A stretch of 64,000 nucleotides of DNA from Halomonas caseinilytica (GCF_001662305.1 NZ_BDEP01000013.1:124001-188000); one strand, 5' to 3'; numbered from the stretch's first letter, positions 7,335-18,783 are shown. The notes: generated from the sequence alone by a model not told the origin. Numbers and translations: made by a program.

Positions 7335-8105
7335 ATGCAGGCAGGATATCGATACGCGGCGCTGGCCGTGATGCTACCGATGCTGGCGGTGGCAATACCC
7401 AGCCAGGCACAGGACAGCGGCTGGCAAGGAAGTCTGGGCGCGGGGGCGATTTACGCTCCCGATTATCTGGGAAGCGACGACTACGAGACGTCCATATGGC
7501 CATCGGTCAACCTGACCTATGGCGATAGCATGTATATCAACCCACGCGATGGCGTGGGCTGGAATGTCATTCATCGGAATGGCTGGCGGGTATCGCCGTT
7601 TCTCGGTTACACCTTCGGACGCGACAACGACGACGATCTGCACCGCCTGGATGAGGTCGACGGAGGCGTCACGGCGGGATTGCGAGCCGAATACACCGAG
7701 GGACATTGGCAGTACAGCGCGGCCGTGGAAACGCCGCTGAGCGGGGACGTGGATGGCTACCATGCCAGCGCCAAGGCCCATTGGCGCTCGCGCTTGACCC
7801 AACGGCTCTCCGTTTCGCTAGGCCCGAACATTGCCTATGGGAGCGATGCTTGGACCGAGGACATGTTCGGCATTTCCGCGCAGGAGAGTCGGCGCTCTGG
7901 GCTGGAGGCGTACTCACCGAACGAAGGCTATTTCCGCATCGGTGCCAATGCCAGCGCCAGTTATTATCTCACGCGGACATGGTCCATCACAGGCATGGTC
8001 GGCGTGTCACGTCTGACCGGCGACGCCAAGGATAGCCCCATCGTCGACGAGATCGGTGATGCGACCCAGTCCTACGTGGGTGGATTCATCAACTACAACT
8101 TCTAG
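7335..8105 (+). CDS. MipA/OmpV family outer-membrane protein
   Basis: The 256-residue product starts with a cleavable signal peptide (hydrophobic 8-20, cleavage likely after SQAQA near 26). It then shows the MipA/OmpV pattern: GAGAIYAPDYLGSDDYE near the mature N-terminus, alternating aromatic strands and a C-terminal phenylalanine (INYNF), typical of outer-membrane beta-barrels inserted by BamA. In E. coli MipA interacts with the murein synthesis machinery; in other species OmpV relatives are salt- or antibiotic-responsive porins. The function here is not determined. It ends 17 bases before the convergent sseA stop. Confidence 0.9.
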   Translation: MQAGYRYAALAVMLPMLAVAIPSQAQDSGWQGSLGAGAIYAPDYLGSDDYETSIWPSVNLTYGDSMYINPRDGVGWNVIHRNGWRVSPFLGYTFGRDNDDDLHRLDEVDGGVTAGLRAEYTEGHWQYSAAVETPLSGDVDGYHASAKAHWRSRLTQRLSVSLGPNIAYGSDAWTEDMFGISAQESRRSGLEAYSPNEGYFRIGANASASYYLTRTWSITGMVGVSRLTGDAKDSPIVDEIGDATQSYVGGFINYNF

Positions 8106-8122
8106 GTGCTCAGATGGGCTGC

Positions 8123-8947
8123 CTAGTCACCCGTGGCGATGGGTCTCGCCGGATCGCGAATCCACTCGCTCCAGGAGCCGACATAGAGCTTGGGCAGCGG
8201 CAAGCCGGCCACGGCGTGGGCCAGAATATTGTGGCAGGCGGTGACCCCGGAGCCACAGTAGCTGATGACATCACTCGCTTCCGGCAATGCCTCGCGCAGC
8301 GCGGTCGGCGACTTGAAGCACCCGCTCTCGTCCAGGTTGTCTGCGCTGGGCCGGCAGAACGCGCCGGGAATATGCCCCGCCAGCGCATCCACCGGCTCGT
8401 GCTCGCCGCGAAACCGCTCCCGGGAGCGCGCATCGAGCTTCAGCGCCCGGCTGGAGAAGACCTCGTCGGCCTCGACCCAGGTATCGTCATCAAAGGCGGG
8501 CGCCCAATCGCTCGCGGCGGCCGGCGCTTTTTCGCCCTCCTCCAGCGAACCGCCTGCCTTCTGCCAGGCCGGCAGCCCGCCATCGAGCACCCGCACGTCC
8601 GGATGCCCCGCCCACCGAGCCAGCATCCACCAGGCACGCGCCGCGGCAAGCTGCCCGCCCATGTCGTCATACACCACCACGGGGCGACCCGGTTCGACAC
8701 CCAGCCGTCGCAGCGTCGCGGCAAAAGCAGCGGGAGCGGGAAGCGGGTGACGGCCTCGCACACCGGGCGACGAGGCCAGGTCTCGATCAAGGTCGAGATG
8801 ACGGCTAGTGGGGACATGTCCCTCGCGCCACAGACGAGCGCCAGCCTCAGGCTCCCCGAGCCGTGCCCGACAATCCAGCACCACAGGGGTCTGCGGCTCG
8901 CTCAGCCAGTGGCGCAGTGCCTCGGCACCGATCAGAACATCGCTCAT
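8123..8947 (-). CDS. sseA: 3-mercaptopyruvate sulfurtransferase (rhodanese family)
   Basis: The enzyme transfers sulfane sulfur from 3-mercaptopyruvate to thiol acceptors or cyanide. Two rhodanese domains are present: an inactive N-terminal one (about 5-130) and a catalytic C-terminal one (about 155-270). The active-site loop CGSGVTA with C231 is the signature that separates mercaptopyruvate from thiosulfate sulfurtransferases. Length 274 is normal. Its start codon overlaps the stop of the upstream helicase (ATGA, 8944-8947), so translation is probably coupled. Confidence 0.94.
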   Translation of the reverse strand: MSDVLIGAEALRHWLSEPQTPVVLDCRARLGEPEAGARLWREGHVPTSRHLDLDRDLASSPGVRGRHPLPAPAAFAATLRRLGVEPGRPVVVYDDMGGQLAAARAWWMLARWAGHPDVRVLDGGLPAWQKAGGSLEEGEKAPAAASDWAPAFDDDTWVEADEVFSSRALKLDARSRERFRGEHEPVDALAGHIPGAFCRPSADNLDESGCFKSPTALREALPEASDVISYCGSGVTACHNILAHAVAGLPLPKLYVGSWSEWIRDPARPIATGD

Positions 8948-11142
8948 GCGTGCTCTCCTTCCAGCAGTTCGATAGGGGCTCGACTGGCGATCAGTCGCCG
9001 CCGTCCAGCCTGGAGGAAACGTACCTCGATTACCGGGTTGGCCGGGTCGCCCTCCACCACGCTGATCTCTCCTTCGCCGAACACTGCGTGATTCAGCCGC
9101 TGGCCGACCCGATAGTCAGCCCCACGCTCGGCGACACCCGAGCGCTCGGCGGCTTCGACCGGCAGGTCGATCGGCGAATCCGGCGACAGGGCCGCCAGGT
9201 AGCGGCGTACCAGGTCGGGCCGCGTCACCGCCAGGGGCGTCGTGTCATCCGGAGCCGCCAGGCGCTGCGCTACGCGCAGGCTATCCTCCCAGGCGGTTTC
9301 ACCAAGGAAGCGGCTGGGCCGATGATCACCGCCGTCGTGCAGCATCACCAGCCGTTCCCGAGCCCGGGTAATGGCTACGTAGAACAGCCGTCGCTCTTCC
9401 TCGAGCCGCTGGGGATTCAACGGATTGTCCCGGGTATAGTGCGGAAAATCTTCCTCGTTGGCACCGGCCAGCACCACCAGCGGCCACTCCAACCCCTTGG
9501 CACCGTGCACGGTGTTGATCAAAACGCCATCGTCACGGTTCTCCACCGGGCGTCTCAACAGCTCAGTGAAGGCCCCCAGATCGCTCACCTCGCTGGCCTG
9601 CTCGATGAGCACATCCAGCAGGCGCACATCCTCCTCGCCCTTGTCACGGCGCGCGGCGGCACGCTTGAGCACCTTTTCCGCCTCCACCGCCTCGATCACA
9701 TGCCCCAGCAGGCGAGCGGGCGACCACGCCGAGAGCTTGGGCAGCTCGCACAGCAGCGCCCAGCGGCGCTTGAGGGTGCGCCGCTGGTGGGGCTTGATGC
9801 CCTCCAGCAAGGGGTCGTGACGCTCGGGCCAGCGCTGGGTCTCGGCCAAACGCGCCGCCAGCGCCGCCAGGCGCTCGCGAGGCACGAAAGACGTCGGCTG
9901 GGACAACAGCGTCAGCAAGTGGCCAGGGTCCTGCAGCAGGGAAGCATCCCGGGCCAGCATCAGATACCCTGCCAGCGCCTCAACCAGCGGCAGGCGGAAC
10001 ACGAAACGGTCCTCCCGAGCCAGCCGGAAAGGCACTCCGGCGCGCAGCAGCGCCAATTGCAGCGGGACCGACAAGGCCCAGCTGCGTACCAGCAGGCAAG
10101 CCTCCGAGAGGTCTCGGCCCTGGCGCTGCCAGGCGGCCAGCTCGTTCAGCAACGCCTGGCTGCCCTGGTTCACCGACAGTTGGGTCGCCGGATTGTCGGG
10201 CGCGGCCAGGCAGGTCTGGTCGGGGCGCCGCCGATTGGCATCGATGGCATGATTGGCCACCAGCGCTAGGGCATGGCCATGCCGGAAGGTCGTCGAAAGC
10301 GGATAGTCATGGGCGGCACCGAAGGTCGCGGTGAAGTTCTCGAGCATGGTGTCGGGATGGGCGCCACGCCATTCGTAGATGCATTGGTTGGCATCCCCTA
10401 CCGCCATCACCGCCGCCTCGCGGCCCGCCAGGACGGCCAGCAAGCGCTGCTGGGCGACGTTGATGTCCTGATATTCATCGATGATGACGTGATCGAGAAA
10501 CCCCTGAACGCGCGCGCGCAGGGTCGCGTCGGCTTCCAGTGCCAGCAGCGGACGATAGATCAGATCGGCGTAGGTCATCAGGCCGTGATCGGCGAGCAGG
10601 GTTTCGGCCTGCTCGAAGGCGCCCACGAAATGCTCGGTACCGTCGCCGAAATCGAGCCGCGCATACAGCTCGGCGGGGTCGGCCATTTCCGCCTTCACCA
10701 ATCCGCAGAAGTGTGCCAGGGCTTCCAGCTTGTCGGCGTCAAGGGCGGTCTCGCGCGCGTCTGGCGCTCCTTCCAGGGCATTCAGCGAGGCCTGGCGCAG
10801 CAGGCGTTCCAGTTGCCAGTCAGCGGTCAGCAACTGACGCGGTGACAGCACACCCCAGCGGGTCAGGCTCTGACTGAGGCGATGGCCGAGAGAATGAAAG
10901 GTGCGCACGTCGGGCAACCGCTGCCCTGCCGGCGCCATGGCCGCCAGCCGTGTCTGAAAGTCCTCGCGGGCGGAACGATTGAACATCAGTACCAGCAGAC
11001 GCGACGGGGCAATACCGCGCTCGAGCAGTTTCAGCACCCGCGCAACCATGGTGGTGGTCTTGCCGGCACCGGCCACCGCCGCGACCCGGGCATGACCCGC
11101 TTCATGGGCGATGACGGCACGCTGTTCCGACGTCAACCTCAT
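8944..11142 (-). CDS. UvrD/Rep-like superfamily 1A DNA helicase
   Basis: A 732-residue 3'-5' helicase-type ATPase. Motif I is AVAGAGKTTT (about 22-31), motif Ia around LMFNRSAREDF, motif II DEYQD (222-226), motif III GDANQCIYEWRGA, motif IV near the RSWALSVPLQLAL region, motif V NTVHGAKGLEW and motif VI LFYVAITRARERL. The C-terminus (VGQRLNHAVFGEGEISVVEGD) resembles the UvrD/PcrA tail that contacts RNA polymerase. It is not UvrD or Rep themselves by overall sequence and may act in repair or replication restart. It overlaps DUF1285 upstream and sseA downstream by 4 bases each. Confidence 0.9.
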   Translation of the reverse strand: MRLTSEQRAVIAHEAGHARVAAVAGAGKTTTMVARVLKLLERGIAPSRLLVLMFNRSAREDFQTRLAAMAPAGQRLPDVRTFHSLGHRLSQSLTRWGVLSPRQLLTADWQLERLLRQASLNALEGAPDARETALDADKLEALAHFCGLVKAEMADPAELYARLDFGDGTEHFVGAFEQAETLLADHGLMTYADLIYRPLLALEADATLRARVQGFLDHVIIDEYQDINVAQQRLLAVLAGREAAVMAVGDANQCIYEWRGAHPDTMLENFTATFGAAHDYPLSTTFRHGHALALVANHAIDANRRRPDQTCLAAPDNPATQLSVNQGSQALLNELAAWQRQGRDLSEACLLVRSWALSVPLQLALLRAGVPFRLAREDRFVFRLPLVEALAGYLMLARDASLLQDPGHLLTLLSQPTSFVPRERLAALAARLAETQRWPERHDPLLEGIKPHQRRTLKRRWALLCELPKLSAWSPARLLGHVIEAVEAEKVLKRAAARRDKGEEDVRLLDVLIEQASEVSDLGAFTELLRRPVENRDDGVLINTVHGAKGLEWPLVVLAGANEEDFPHYTRDNPLNPQRLEEERRLFYVAITRARERLVMLHDGGDHRPSRFLGETAWEDSLRVAQRLAAPDDTTPLAVTRPDLVRRYLAALSPDSPIDLPVEAAERSGVAERGADYRVGQRLNHAVFGEGEISVVEGDPANPVIEVRFLQAGRRRLIASRAPIELLEGEHA

Positions 11143-11693
11143 GGCGCCGCGCCGTCCAGCCGACCCAACGGGTGCCAGGCGCCACCGCTGGTCAACCCCA
11201 GCCAGGGCACACCCTGCTCGTCGGTGCGCTCCTCGGCCTGCTCGATCAGTCGATAGAAGAGATTACGCCCGAGCCGCGCGGCCAGACCGAAGCGCACCGG
11301 CACTTCGGGGACCCATTCACCGCGGGGCGTGGCGGTGACGCTCAGGCGATGGGTGGCATCGAGCCGCACTTGGTCGCCCAGGTTGGTGACGACATGCCAG
11401 TAGCCCTGGTCGTCGCGCTCGGCATCGACGGCGATGAAGGCCAGGTCCTCGACCTGGACACGCTGCTTCTCGACGGGCGTCACCAGCCAGTGCGAGCCAT
11501 CGCCTTCTCGCCGCAGGATCGTGGAGAGCAGACGCACCAGGCGTGGCCGGGCGATGACGCCCCCCTCGTGAATCCAGCGACCATCGGCGGCGATCAACAG
11601 ATCCATCTCGCCGGCATGCTCGGGCGCCCAGCGATCCACCGGCGGAATCCCGCCCGAGGCATCGATGTCGTCCAGCAGTGAGTCCAGAGGCAT
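11139..11693 (-). CDS. DUF1285 domain protein
   Basis: The 184-residue soluble protein matches the DUF1285 family found in proteobacteria (core GRWIHEGGVIARPRLVRLLSTILRREGDGSHWLVTPVEK). Structures of the family show two small beta-barrel domains, but no reaction is established. The start is placed at 11693; an upstream ATG at 11714 would add seven residues without family support. Its stop overlaps the helicase start (ATGA, 11139-11142), which makes a three-gene unit with the helicase and sseA. Confidence 0.85.
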   Translation of the reverse strand: MPLDSLLDDIDASGGIPPVDRWAPEHAGEMDLLIAADGRWIHEGGVIARPRLVRLLSTILRREGDGSHWLVTPVEKQRVQVEDLAFIAVDAERDDQGYWHVVTNLGDQVRLDATHRLSVTATPRGEWVPEVPVRFGLAARLGRNLFYRLIEQAEERTDEQGVPWLGLTSGGAWHPLGRLDGAAP

Positions 11694-11768
11694 GCGCGCT
11701 CCTTCCAGCAGCAATGGGCAGGCAAGACGCCAACGAGCAGGCTTGCCCGCAAGGCCGATGAACGAAGG

Positions 11769-12596
11769 CTAGACCAGGCCGGCCTTGGCCAGTGACTGAC
11801 GCACTTCGCTCGAGGCTTCGGGCGCGGCCGCCTTGAACAGCCGATAGAAGTTGGCGGTAGTCTGCATGGCCACTTCCTCGACGCTGATCCCTCGCTCGGC
11901 AGCGATGCATTCGGCCACTTCCACCACCCAGGCCGGCTCGTTGGGCTTGCCGCGATGCGGCACCGGCGCCAGGTAAGGGCTGTCGGTCTCGATCAGCAGG
12001 CGATCAAGGGGCAGGCGTCGCGCCAGCTCGCGGACCGAACTGGCATTGCGGAAGGTGACGATGCCCGACAACGAGATATGAAATCCCTGGCCGACGGCCT
12101 CGCGGGCCATGTCCAGGTCTTCGGTGAAGCAGTGCAGCACACCGCCCACGTCGGGATCGACGTGCTCGCGTATCAGCGCCAGAGTATCTTCCCGGGCCTC
12201 ACGGGTATGGATGATGACCGGCAGACCCAACTGGGTAGCCGCGATCAGGTGGCGACGAAAGCGCTCGTACTGCACCTCGCGTGGCACGCCATCGTAGTGA
12301 TAATCGAGCCCGGTTTCACCGATGGCCACGGCGCCATGACCGTCGGCGGCCTCCATGATCGCTTCGACGCTCGGCTCTTCGGGCACCTCGTGTAGCGGAT
12401 GCACACCGGCAGAAATCGCTACATCATCGTGCTCACGGGCAAGAGCGGCAAGGCCGGGCATGCCCTCGAGCGTGGTCGCAATCGCCAGGAACTGACGCAC
12501 GCCACGAGCGCGGGCCGCCGCCAGGGCCGCTCCGACATCACCGTCATGGGTACGCGGGTCGAGACGATCGAGATGACAGTGGGAATCGACAAACAT
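11769..12596 (-). CDS. TatD-family metal-dependent hydrolase (YcfH type)
   Basis: A TIM-barrel metallohydrolase of the amidohydrolase superfamily; relatives act as 3'-5' exonucleases or D-aminoacyl-tRNA deacylases. The metal site is visible: HCH near the N-terminus (H6, H8), GETGLDYHY with the bridging glutamate, HTREA, LHCFTE and the aspartate in IETDSPYLAP. Length 275 is typical. It is the last gene of the long yceD-to-tatD operon; the genomic partner holB is upstream. The pilZ gene that often lies between holB and tatD in pseudomonads is absent. Confidence 0.92.
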   Translation of the reverse strand: MFVDSHCHLDRLDPRTHDGDVGAALAAARARGVRQFLAIATTLEGMPGLAALAREHDDVAISAGVHPLHEVPEEPSVEAIMEAADGHGAVAIGETGLDYHYDGVPREVQYERFRRHLIAATQLGLPVIIHTREAREDTLALIREHVDPDVGGVLHCFTEDLDMAREAVGQGFHISLSGIVTFRNASSVRELARRLPLDRLLIETDSPYLAPVPHRGKPNEPAWVVEVAECIAAERGISVEEVAMQTTANFYRLFKAAAPEASSEVRQSLAKAGLV

Positions 12597-12654
12597 GCGC
12601 TAGCTTCACCGGTTTGAATAATGAAAGGAACACCGTCCGGTGTCGTGCCGTGGC

Positions 12655-14312
<1,658 letters not shown>

Positions 14313-15317
14313 TCAGCGGTTGCGAATGTAGCGATTGACGGCGTTATTGTGCTCGCGCAATGTGCGCGAGAAATGATGCGTGCCGTCGCCCCGGGACACG
14401 AAATACAGCGCCTCGCCCTCAGCAGGGTTCACCGCCGCCTCCAGCGAGGCGCGCCCCGGCAGGGCGATCGGCGTGGGCGGCAGGCCCTCGATCACGTAGG
14501 TGTTGTAGGGCGTGGCCTCGCGCAGGTCGGCTCGGGTGATGTTGCCATCGTAGTGCTCACCCATGCCATAGATCACGGTAGGGTCGGTCTGCAGGCGCAT
14601 GCCCCGTTCCAGGCGGCGGACGAAGACGCCGGCGATGCGCCCCCGCTCTTCCGGCGCGCCGGTCTCGCGCTCCACCAGCGAGGCCAGGATCAGCGCCTCG
14701 TAGGGCGTCTCCAGGGGCAGGTCCTCGGCTCGCTCGGCCCAGGTCGCCTCGAGCACTTCATCCATCCGGACCATGGCCTGGCGAAGGATATCCAGGTCAC
14801 TGACGCCCTTGCGGTAACGATAGGTATCGGGGAAAAAGCGCCCTTCGGGATGCTCGCCTTCGCGGCCCAGCCGCGCCATGACCTCGGCATCGCTCAACGC
14901 CTGCGTCTCGTGTTCGAGCTTTTCCGCCGCATTCAGAGCGGCGCGCATCTGCTCGAAGGTCCAGCCTTCCGGGATGGTCAGATCATAGCTGACCAACTCG
15001 TGACGACGCAGGCGCTCAAGCAGCGCCTGCCCGTCCATGCCCGGCTCGAGCCGGTATTCCCCCGGTCGGAGCGAAGGCACGGCATCGGGGTCGAGACGCG
15101 TCAGCAGGCGGAAGGCCCAGGCATCCTCGAGGATGCCGCGCTCGTCGAGCTCGGCGATGACCCGATGATAGCCGGCCCCTTCCGGCACTTCGTAGATGAG
15201 CGGTGCCTCGATCGACAGCGGTGTGTCGAGGCGCGTCTCCCAGTAACGGTATCCCCCACCGACGACCAGCGCGACCAGGATCACCAATGGCGGCAGGAAC
15301 TTCAGCGCACGTTTCAT
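14313..15317 (-). CDS. mltG: Endolytic murein transglycosylase MltG
   Basis: MltG cuts nascent glycan strands near the inner membrane and is thought to end their elongation. One N-terminal membrane helix (about 8-24) anchors a periplasmic YceG domain. The LysM-like subdomain (about 40-105) is followed by the catalytic region with the conserved glutamates in ASLVERETG (E216/E218), the QTDPTVIYG loop and NTY-IEGLPPTPI. Length 334 matches E. coli MltG (340). It overlaps pabC upstream by 4 bases (15314-15317), a widely conserved pabC-mltG-tmk order. Confidence 0.95.
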   Translation of the reverse strand: MKRALKFLPPLVILVALVVGGGYRYWETRLDTPLSIEAPLIYEVPEGAGYHRVIAELDERGILEDAWAFRLLTRLDPDAVPSLRPGEYRLEPGMDGQALLERLRRHELVSYDLTIPEGWTFEQMRAALNAAEKLEHETQALSDAEVMARLGREGEHPEGRFFPDTYRYRKGVSDLDILRQAMVRMDEVLEATWAERAEDLPLETPYEALILASLVERETGAPEERGRIAGVFVRRLERGMRLQTDPTVIYGMGEHYDGNITRADLREATPYNTYVIEGLPPTPIALPGRASLEAAVNPAEGEALYFVSRGDGTHHFSRTLREHNNAVNRYIRNR

Positions 15318-16177
15318 GCCTCGTCTTCCTCGTCTCGTTCGCCCGCATCGTCGTCATGGCACGGATACCCCAGGAGCGCATGGGCCTCGGCCTGCAGCGC
15401 TCGGTGCAGCCTGCCGATACGCCAGTCCGCCAGCTTTTGCCCTTGGTCGTCATCGAGGCGCCGCACCGGCCAGAGTCCTTGCACGGCATTGCCAAGCCAG
15501 ACCGCCTCGGCACTCTCGAGCGTTTCGGGGCCGGCATCCACTTCCTCGATACCGAGACGCCGACACAAGGCGTCCCGCAGCGTGCCGGCCACGCCGCAGC
15601 GAGCCAGACCGGGCGTTTCCAGGCGCCCTGCCCGTTGCCAGAAGAGGTTCATGCTGGTCGCTTCGACCAGACGCCCCTCGCTGTCGCACAGCAGCCCCTC
15701 GGCAATCTCCGGGTCCTGCCACTCGGCACGGGCCATGACATTTTCCAGTCGGTTGAGATGCTTGAGACCGGCAAGGCGCGGCTGAATTCCCAACGCCAAT
15801 CGGCAATGACGCACGCGAATCCCCTGCCACCAGCGTTCAGGGGACGGAGTGAAGGGGGTGACACGCCAGCGCAGGCGTGGCGCGGGCATGTCGGGAAGCC
15901 GATAGCCGCGCCCGCCGCTGCCACGAGTCAGGGTCAGCTTGAGCACCCAGAGGCCTGCGCCGGCTCGGGCCGGCAGGGCATCCAGGGCCGAGCGCGACGG
16001 CACCGGGATGCCCAGGCGTTCACCACCGCGCACGAGGCGCGCCATGTGGGCCTCCCACAGCGTCGCCACGCCATCCCGGACCAGAACGGTCTCGAACAGG
16101 CCATCACCGTAGGCCAGACCACGGTCATCGAAGGGCACGCCCTCTCCGTCCGCGATGTCCTCGGATGACAAGCTCAC
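15314..16177 (-). CDS. pabC: Aminodeoxychorismate lyase
   Basis: PabC releases pyruvate from 4-amino-4-deoxychorismate to give p-aminobenzoate for folate. It is a fold type IV PLP enzyme; the cofactor lysine is K139 in [14 protein letters not shown], and the phosphate-contact region is EATSMNLFW with [10 protein letters not shown] further on. Length 287 is slightly above the usual 270 because of an acidic tail ([14 protein letters not shown]). It overlaps both fabF (16174-16177) and mltG (15314-15317) by ATGA junctions. Confidence 0.93.
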   Translation of the reverse strand: MSLSSEDIADGEGVPFDDRGLAYGDGLFETVLVRDGVATLWEAHMARLVRGGERLGIPVPSRSALDALPARAGAGLWVLKLTLTRGSGGRGYRLPDMPAPRLRWRVTPFTPSPERWWQGIRVRHCRLALGIQPRLAGLKHLNRLENVMARAEWQDPEIAEGLLCDSEGRLVEATSMNLFWQRAGRLETPGLARCGVAGTLRDALCRRLGIEEVDAGPETLESAEAVWLGNAVQGLWPVRRLDDDQGQKLADWRIGRLHRALQAEAHALLGYPCHDDDAGERDEEDEA

Positions 16178-17412
16178 ACCTTCGAGAAGACCAGGGTGCC
16201 GTTGGTGCCGCCGAAGCCGAAGGAGTTCGACAGGCTCACATCGATCTTCATCTCGCGGGCGGTATTGGGCACGTAGTCCAGGTTGCAGCCTTCCTGGAGA
16301 TTGTCCAGGTTGATGGTCGGCGGCGCCACCTGGTCGCGAATCGCCAGCACGCTGAATACCGCCTCGACGGCACCGGCCGCACCGAGCAGATGGCCGATCA
16401 TCGACTTGGTGGAGCTGACGGCGACCTCGCGAGACGCCTCGCCCAGCACCCGTTCCACCGCACGGCTCTCGGCGAGGTCGCCGGCCTGGGTCGAGGTGCC
16501 GTGGGCATTGATGTAATCGACGGCCGACGGCGCGATACCGGCGTCCTGGATGGCATTGCTCATCGACATCGCCGCGCCGCTGCCGTCTTCAGGGGGCGCG
16601 GTCATGTGGTGGGCGTCGTCGCTCATGCCGAATCCGCTCAGCTCGGCATAGATGGTCGCGCCCCGGGCGACGGCATGCTCGTACTCTTCCAGCACCATGA
16701 CGCCAGCGCCGTCCGACAGCACGAAGCCGTCACGATCCCGATCCCAGGGCCGACTGGCCGCTTCGGGATCGTCATTGCGGGTGGAAAGCGCCCGCGCCGC
16801 GGAGAAGCCGCCCAGCCCCAGAGGCGTGGTCGCCATCTCGGCACCGCCGCAGATCATGACATCGGCATCGCCGTAGGCAATGGTCCGGGCGCTGTAGCCG
16901 ATGTTATGGGTGCCGGTGGTACAGGCGGTGGTGATGGCGATGTTGGGGCCGCGAAAGCCATGCTGAATCGCCAGGTTGCCGGAGATCATGTTGATGATCG
17001 AGCCCGGCACGAAGAACGGAGAAATGCGTCGCGCACCGCCCTTCTGCAAGGCCTTGTGGTTATGCTCGATCATCGGCAAGCCGCCAATGCCGGACCCGAT
17101 GGCCACGCCGATGCGGTGAGCGTTGTCTTCGGTGCACTCGATGCCGGCATCTTCGATTGCCTGGCCACCAGCCGCCACCCCATACTGGATGAACAGGTCC
17201 ATCTTCCTGGCATCCTTGGGATTGAGGTAGGGGCTGATATCGAAATTCTTCACTGAGCCACCGAAACGCGTATTGAAGCCGCTGGCATCGAAGTGCTCGA
17301 TCGGGGCAATACCGCTCTTGCCGGCCACGATGTTCCGCCAGCTCTCGTCGACGGTGTTTCCCACAGGGGTAACCAGGCCCAGCCCGGTCACCACAACCCT
17401 TCTGCGAGCCAT
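16174..17412 (-). CDS. fabF: Beta-ketoacyl-ACP synthase II
   Basis: FabF elongates acyl-ACP by condensation with malonyl-ACP and is responsible for temperature adjustment of membrane lipids in E. coli. The Cys-His-His triad is present: C164 in [12 protein letters not shown], one histidine in INAHGTST and one in [10 protein letters not shown]. The GFGGTNG loop is near the C-terminus. With the start at 17412 (GGAGGAAAG upstream) the length is 412, against 413 in E. coli. A -10-like TATAAT lies at 17472-17477, so fabF may be transcribed partly on its own. Confidence 0.97.
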   Translation of the reverse strand: MARRRVVVTGLGLVTPVGNTVDESWRNIVAGKSGIAPIEHFDASGFNTRFGGSVKNFDISPYLNPKDARKMDLFIQYGVAAGGQAIEDAGIECTEDNAHRIGVAIGSGIGGLPMIEHNHKALQKGGARRISPFFVPGSIINMISGNLAIQHGFRGPNIAITTACTTGTHNIGYSARTIAYGDADVMICGGAEMATTPLGLGGFSAARALSTRNDDPEAASRPWDRDRDGFVLSDGAGVMVLEEYEHAVARGATIYAELSGFGMSDDAHHMTAPPEDGSGAAMSMSNAIQDAGIAPSAVDYINAHGTSTQAGDLAESRAVERVLGEASREVAVSSTKSMIGHLLGAAGAVEAVFSVLAIRDQVAPPTINLDNLQEGCNLDYVPNTAREMKIDVSLSNSFGFGGTNGTLVFSKV

Positions 17413-17471
17413 CAGCTTTCCTCCAGACATCTCAAGATAGTGCAGCCCATCCAGGGGCATTCATTGTTGGC

Positions 17472-17477
17472 ATTATA
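17472..17477 (-). promoter_or_regulatory. Consensus TATAAT box upstream of fabF
   Basis: A perfect -10 hexamer on the minus strand, 60 bases before the fabF start and downstream of the acpP terminator candidate. No good -35 box is present at 16-18 bases, so the promoter is tentative. Confidence 0.35.
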
Positions 17478-17574
17478 CCCGACTCATCGCTCGCTGTACG
17501 CCATGCAATGCCCCGGGAACCGGGGAAAGGCAACGCGCGAGTCCGGTACCGCTTCCATGCTCCCACATAGCATA

Positions 17575-17603
17575 AGAGCCGCCCTGCATGGCAGGACGGC
17601 TCT
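17575..17603 (-). terminator. Hairpin between acpP and fabF, terminator or attenuator candidate
   Basis: A 13-base-pair stem (one G-U pair) with a 3-base loop: [13 protein letters not shown] facing GCAGGGCGGCTCT. It lies 48 bases after the acpP stop. The following bases (TATGCTATG) are only weakly T-rich, so partial termination or RNA stabilisation is as likely as full termination. A strong acpP-specific step here would fit the high need for acyl carrier protein. Confidence 0.5.
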
Positions 17604-17650
17604 CTCCGGGCAATTCCCGGACCTTTCAGCAAGCGGGGTCGACCGCGCCC

Positions 17651-17884
17651 TTACTGGTGGGCGTTAACGTAGTCGATGGCTTCCTGAACGGTGGTGATCT
17701 TCTCGGCTTCCTCGTCGGGAATCTCGGTATCGAATTCCTCTTCGAGCGCCATCACCAGCTCGACGGTATCCAGGGAATCGGCACCGAGATCCTCGGTGAA
17801 GGAAGATGAGCTCTGGATATCCTCTTCCTTGACGTTCAGGCGCTCGGCCACAACCTTCTTCACGCGCTCTTCGATGGTGCTCAT
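17651..17884 (-). CDS. acpP: Acyl carrier protein
   Basis: The 77-residue acidic protein carries fatty-acyl intermediates on a 4'-phosphopantetheine arm attached to S37 in [19 protein letters not shown]. It matches E. coli AcpP almost throughout. It has its own promoter candidate and is followed by a hairpin, as expected for one of the most abundant proteins. Neighbours fabG (upstream) and fabF (downstream) give the usual order. Confidence 0.98.
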   Translation of the reverse strand: MSTIEERVKKVVAERLNVKEEDIQSSSSFTEDLGADSLDTVELVMALEEEFDTEIPDEEAEKITTVQEAIDYVNAHQ

Positions 17885-17963
17885 TATGACGTACTCCAGT
17901 CGTTCACGTTAGCCGTTCTGATGACCAGCCGGTTCAAATCCGCAAGCATAAGCTGCGGGGTAG

Positions 17964-17990
17964 TTTATAGACCGCTCTGGGTCGACGCAA
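17964..17990 (-). promoter_or_regulatory. Putative acpP promoter
   Basis: On the minus strand TTGCGT (17985-17990) and TATAAA (17964-17969) are separated by only 15 bases, shorter than ideal. The site is 80 bases before the acpP start in the fabG-acpP gap. An internal acpP promoter is known in E. coli. Confidence 0.4.
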
Positions 17991-18008
17991 CCGCCGCATG
18001 CCGCGGCA

Positions 18009-18752
18009 TCAACGCATGTTCATGCCGCCATTGACGTGCAGGGTTTCGCCAGTGATATAGCTTGCCGTCTCGCCGGTCAGAAAGCCCACTGCAGCGGCGA
18101 TTTCTTCCGGCCGGCCGAGCCGCGAAAGCGGAATCTGGCCAAGCAGCGCTTCCTGCTGCGCCTCGGGCAGCGATTCGGTCATGTCGGTGGCGATGAAGCC
18201 CGGTGCCACGGCGTTGACCGTGATGTCGCGGGCTGCCACTTCGCGCGCCAGTGCCCGAGTGAAGCCCTCCATGCCGGCCTTGGCCGCCGCATAGTTGGCC
18301 TGCCCAAGGTTACCCATGGTGGCGACGACCGAACTGATGGAGACGATGCGGCCGAAGCGTGCCCGGGTCATGCCGCGCAGGCAGGCCTTGCTGACGCGAT
18401 AGACCGACTTCAGGTTGGCATCCAGGACCGCGTCCCAGTCCTCTTCCTTCATGCGCATCAGCAGATTGTCGCGGGTGATGCCGGCATTGTTGACCAGGAT
18501 GGTCGGCGCACCGAATTCCTCGCCGATGGACTTGACCAGGGCATCCACGCTCTGCTGGTCGGTGACATCCAGGCGCCGCCCGGCACCCTCGATGCCCTGT
18601 TCCTTGAGATCGGCGTCGATACGCTCGGCGCCGGCATCGCTGGTGGCGGTACCGATCACGATGCGTCCCTGGCGTCCCAGCTCGTGGGCGATGGCGCGGC
18701 CGATGCCGCGACTGGCCCCGGTGATCAGGGCGACTCTACGCTCGGTTGTCAT
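18009..18752 (-). CDS. fabG: 3-oxoacyl-ACP reductase
   Basis: FabG reduces 3-ketoacyl-ACP with NADPH in each elongation round. It is a short-chain dehydrogenase of 247 residues: cofactor motif TGASRGIG (11-18), NNAG near 87, the catalytic serine in VSISSVVATMG and the YxxxK pair in YAAAKAG (about 152-156), ending in HVNGGMNM, the FabG-type C-terminus. The ATG at 18752 is at the family start; the upstream extension has no similarity. Confidence 0.96.
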   Translation of the reverse strand: MTTERRVALITGASRGIGRAIAHELGRQGRIVIGTATSDAGAERIDADLKEQGIEGAGRRLDVTDQQSVDALVKSIGEEFGAPTILVNNAGITRDNLLMRMKEEDWDAVLDANLKSVYRVSKACLRGMTRARFGRIVSISSVVATMGNLGQANYAAAKAGMEGFTRALAREVAARDITVNAVAPGFIATDMTESLPEAQQEALLGQIPLSRLGRPEEIAAAVGFLTGETASYITGETLHVNGGMNMR

Positions 18753-18783
18753 GCTCTCTTCCATTCTCGTCCGGGAGAGGGAG

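Noticed and set aside
1622..8105. Possible horizontally acquired island near the tRNA array
   Set aside because: Genes from msrB to pdxB are ordinary core genes with normal composition; no integrase or direct repeat flanks them.
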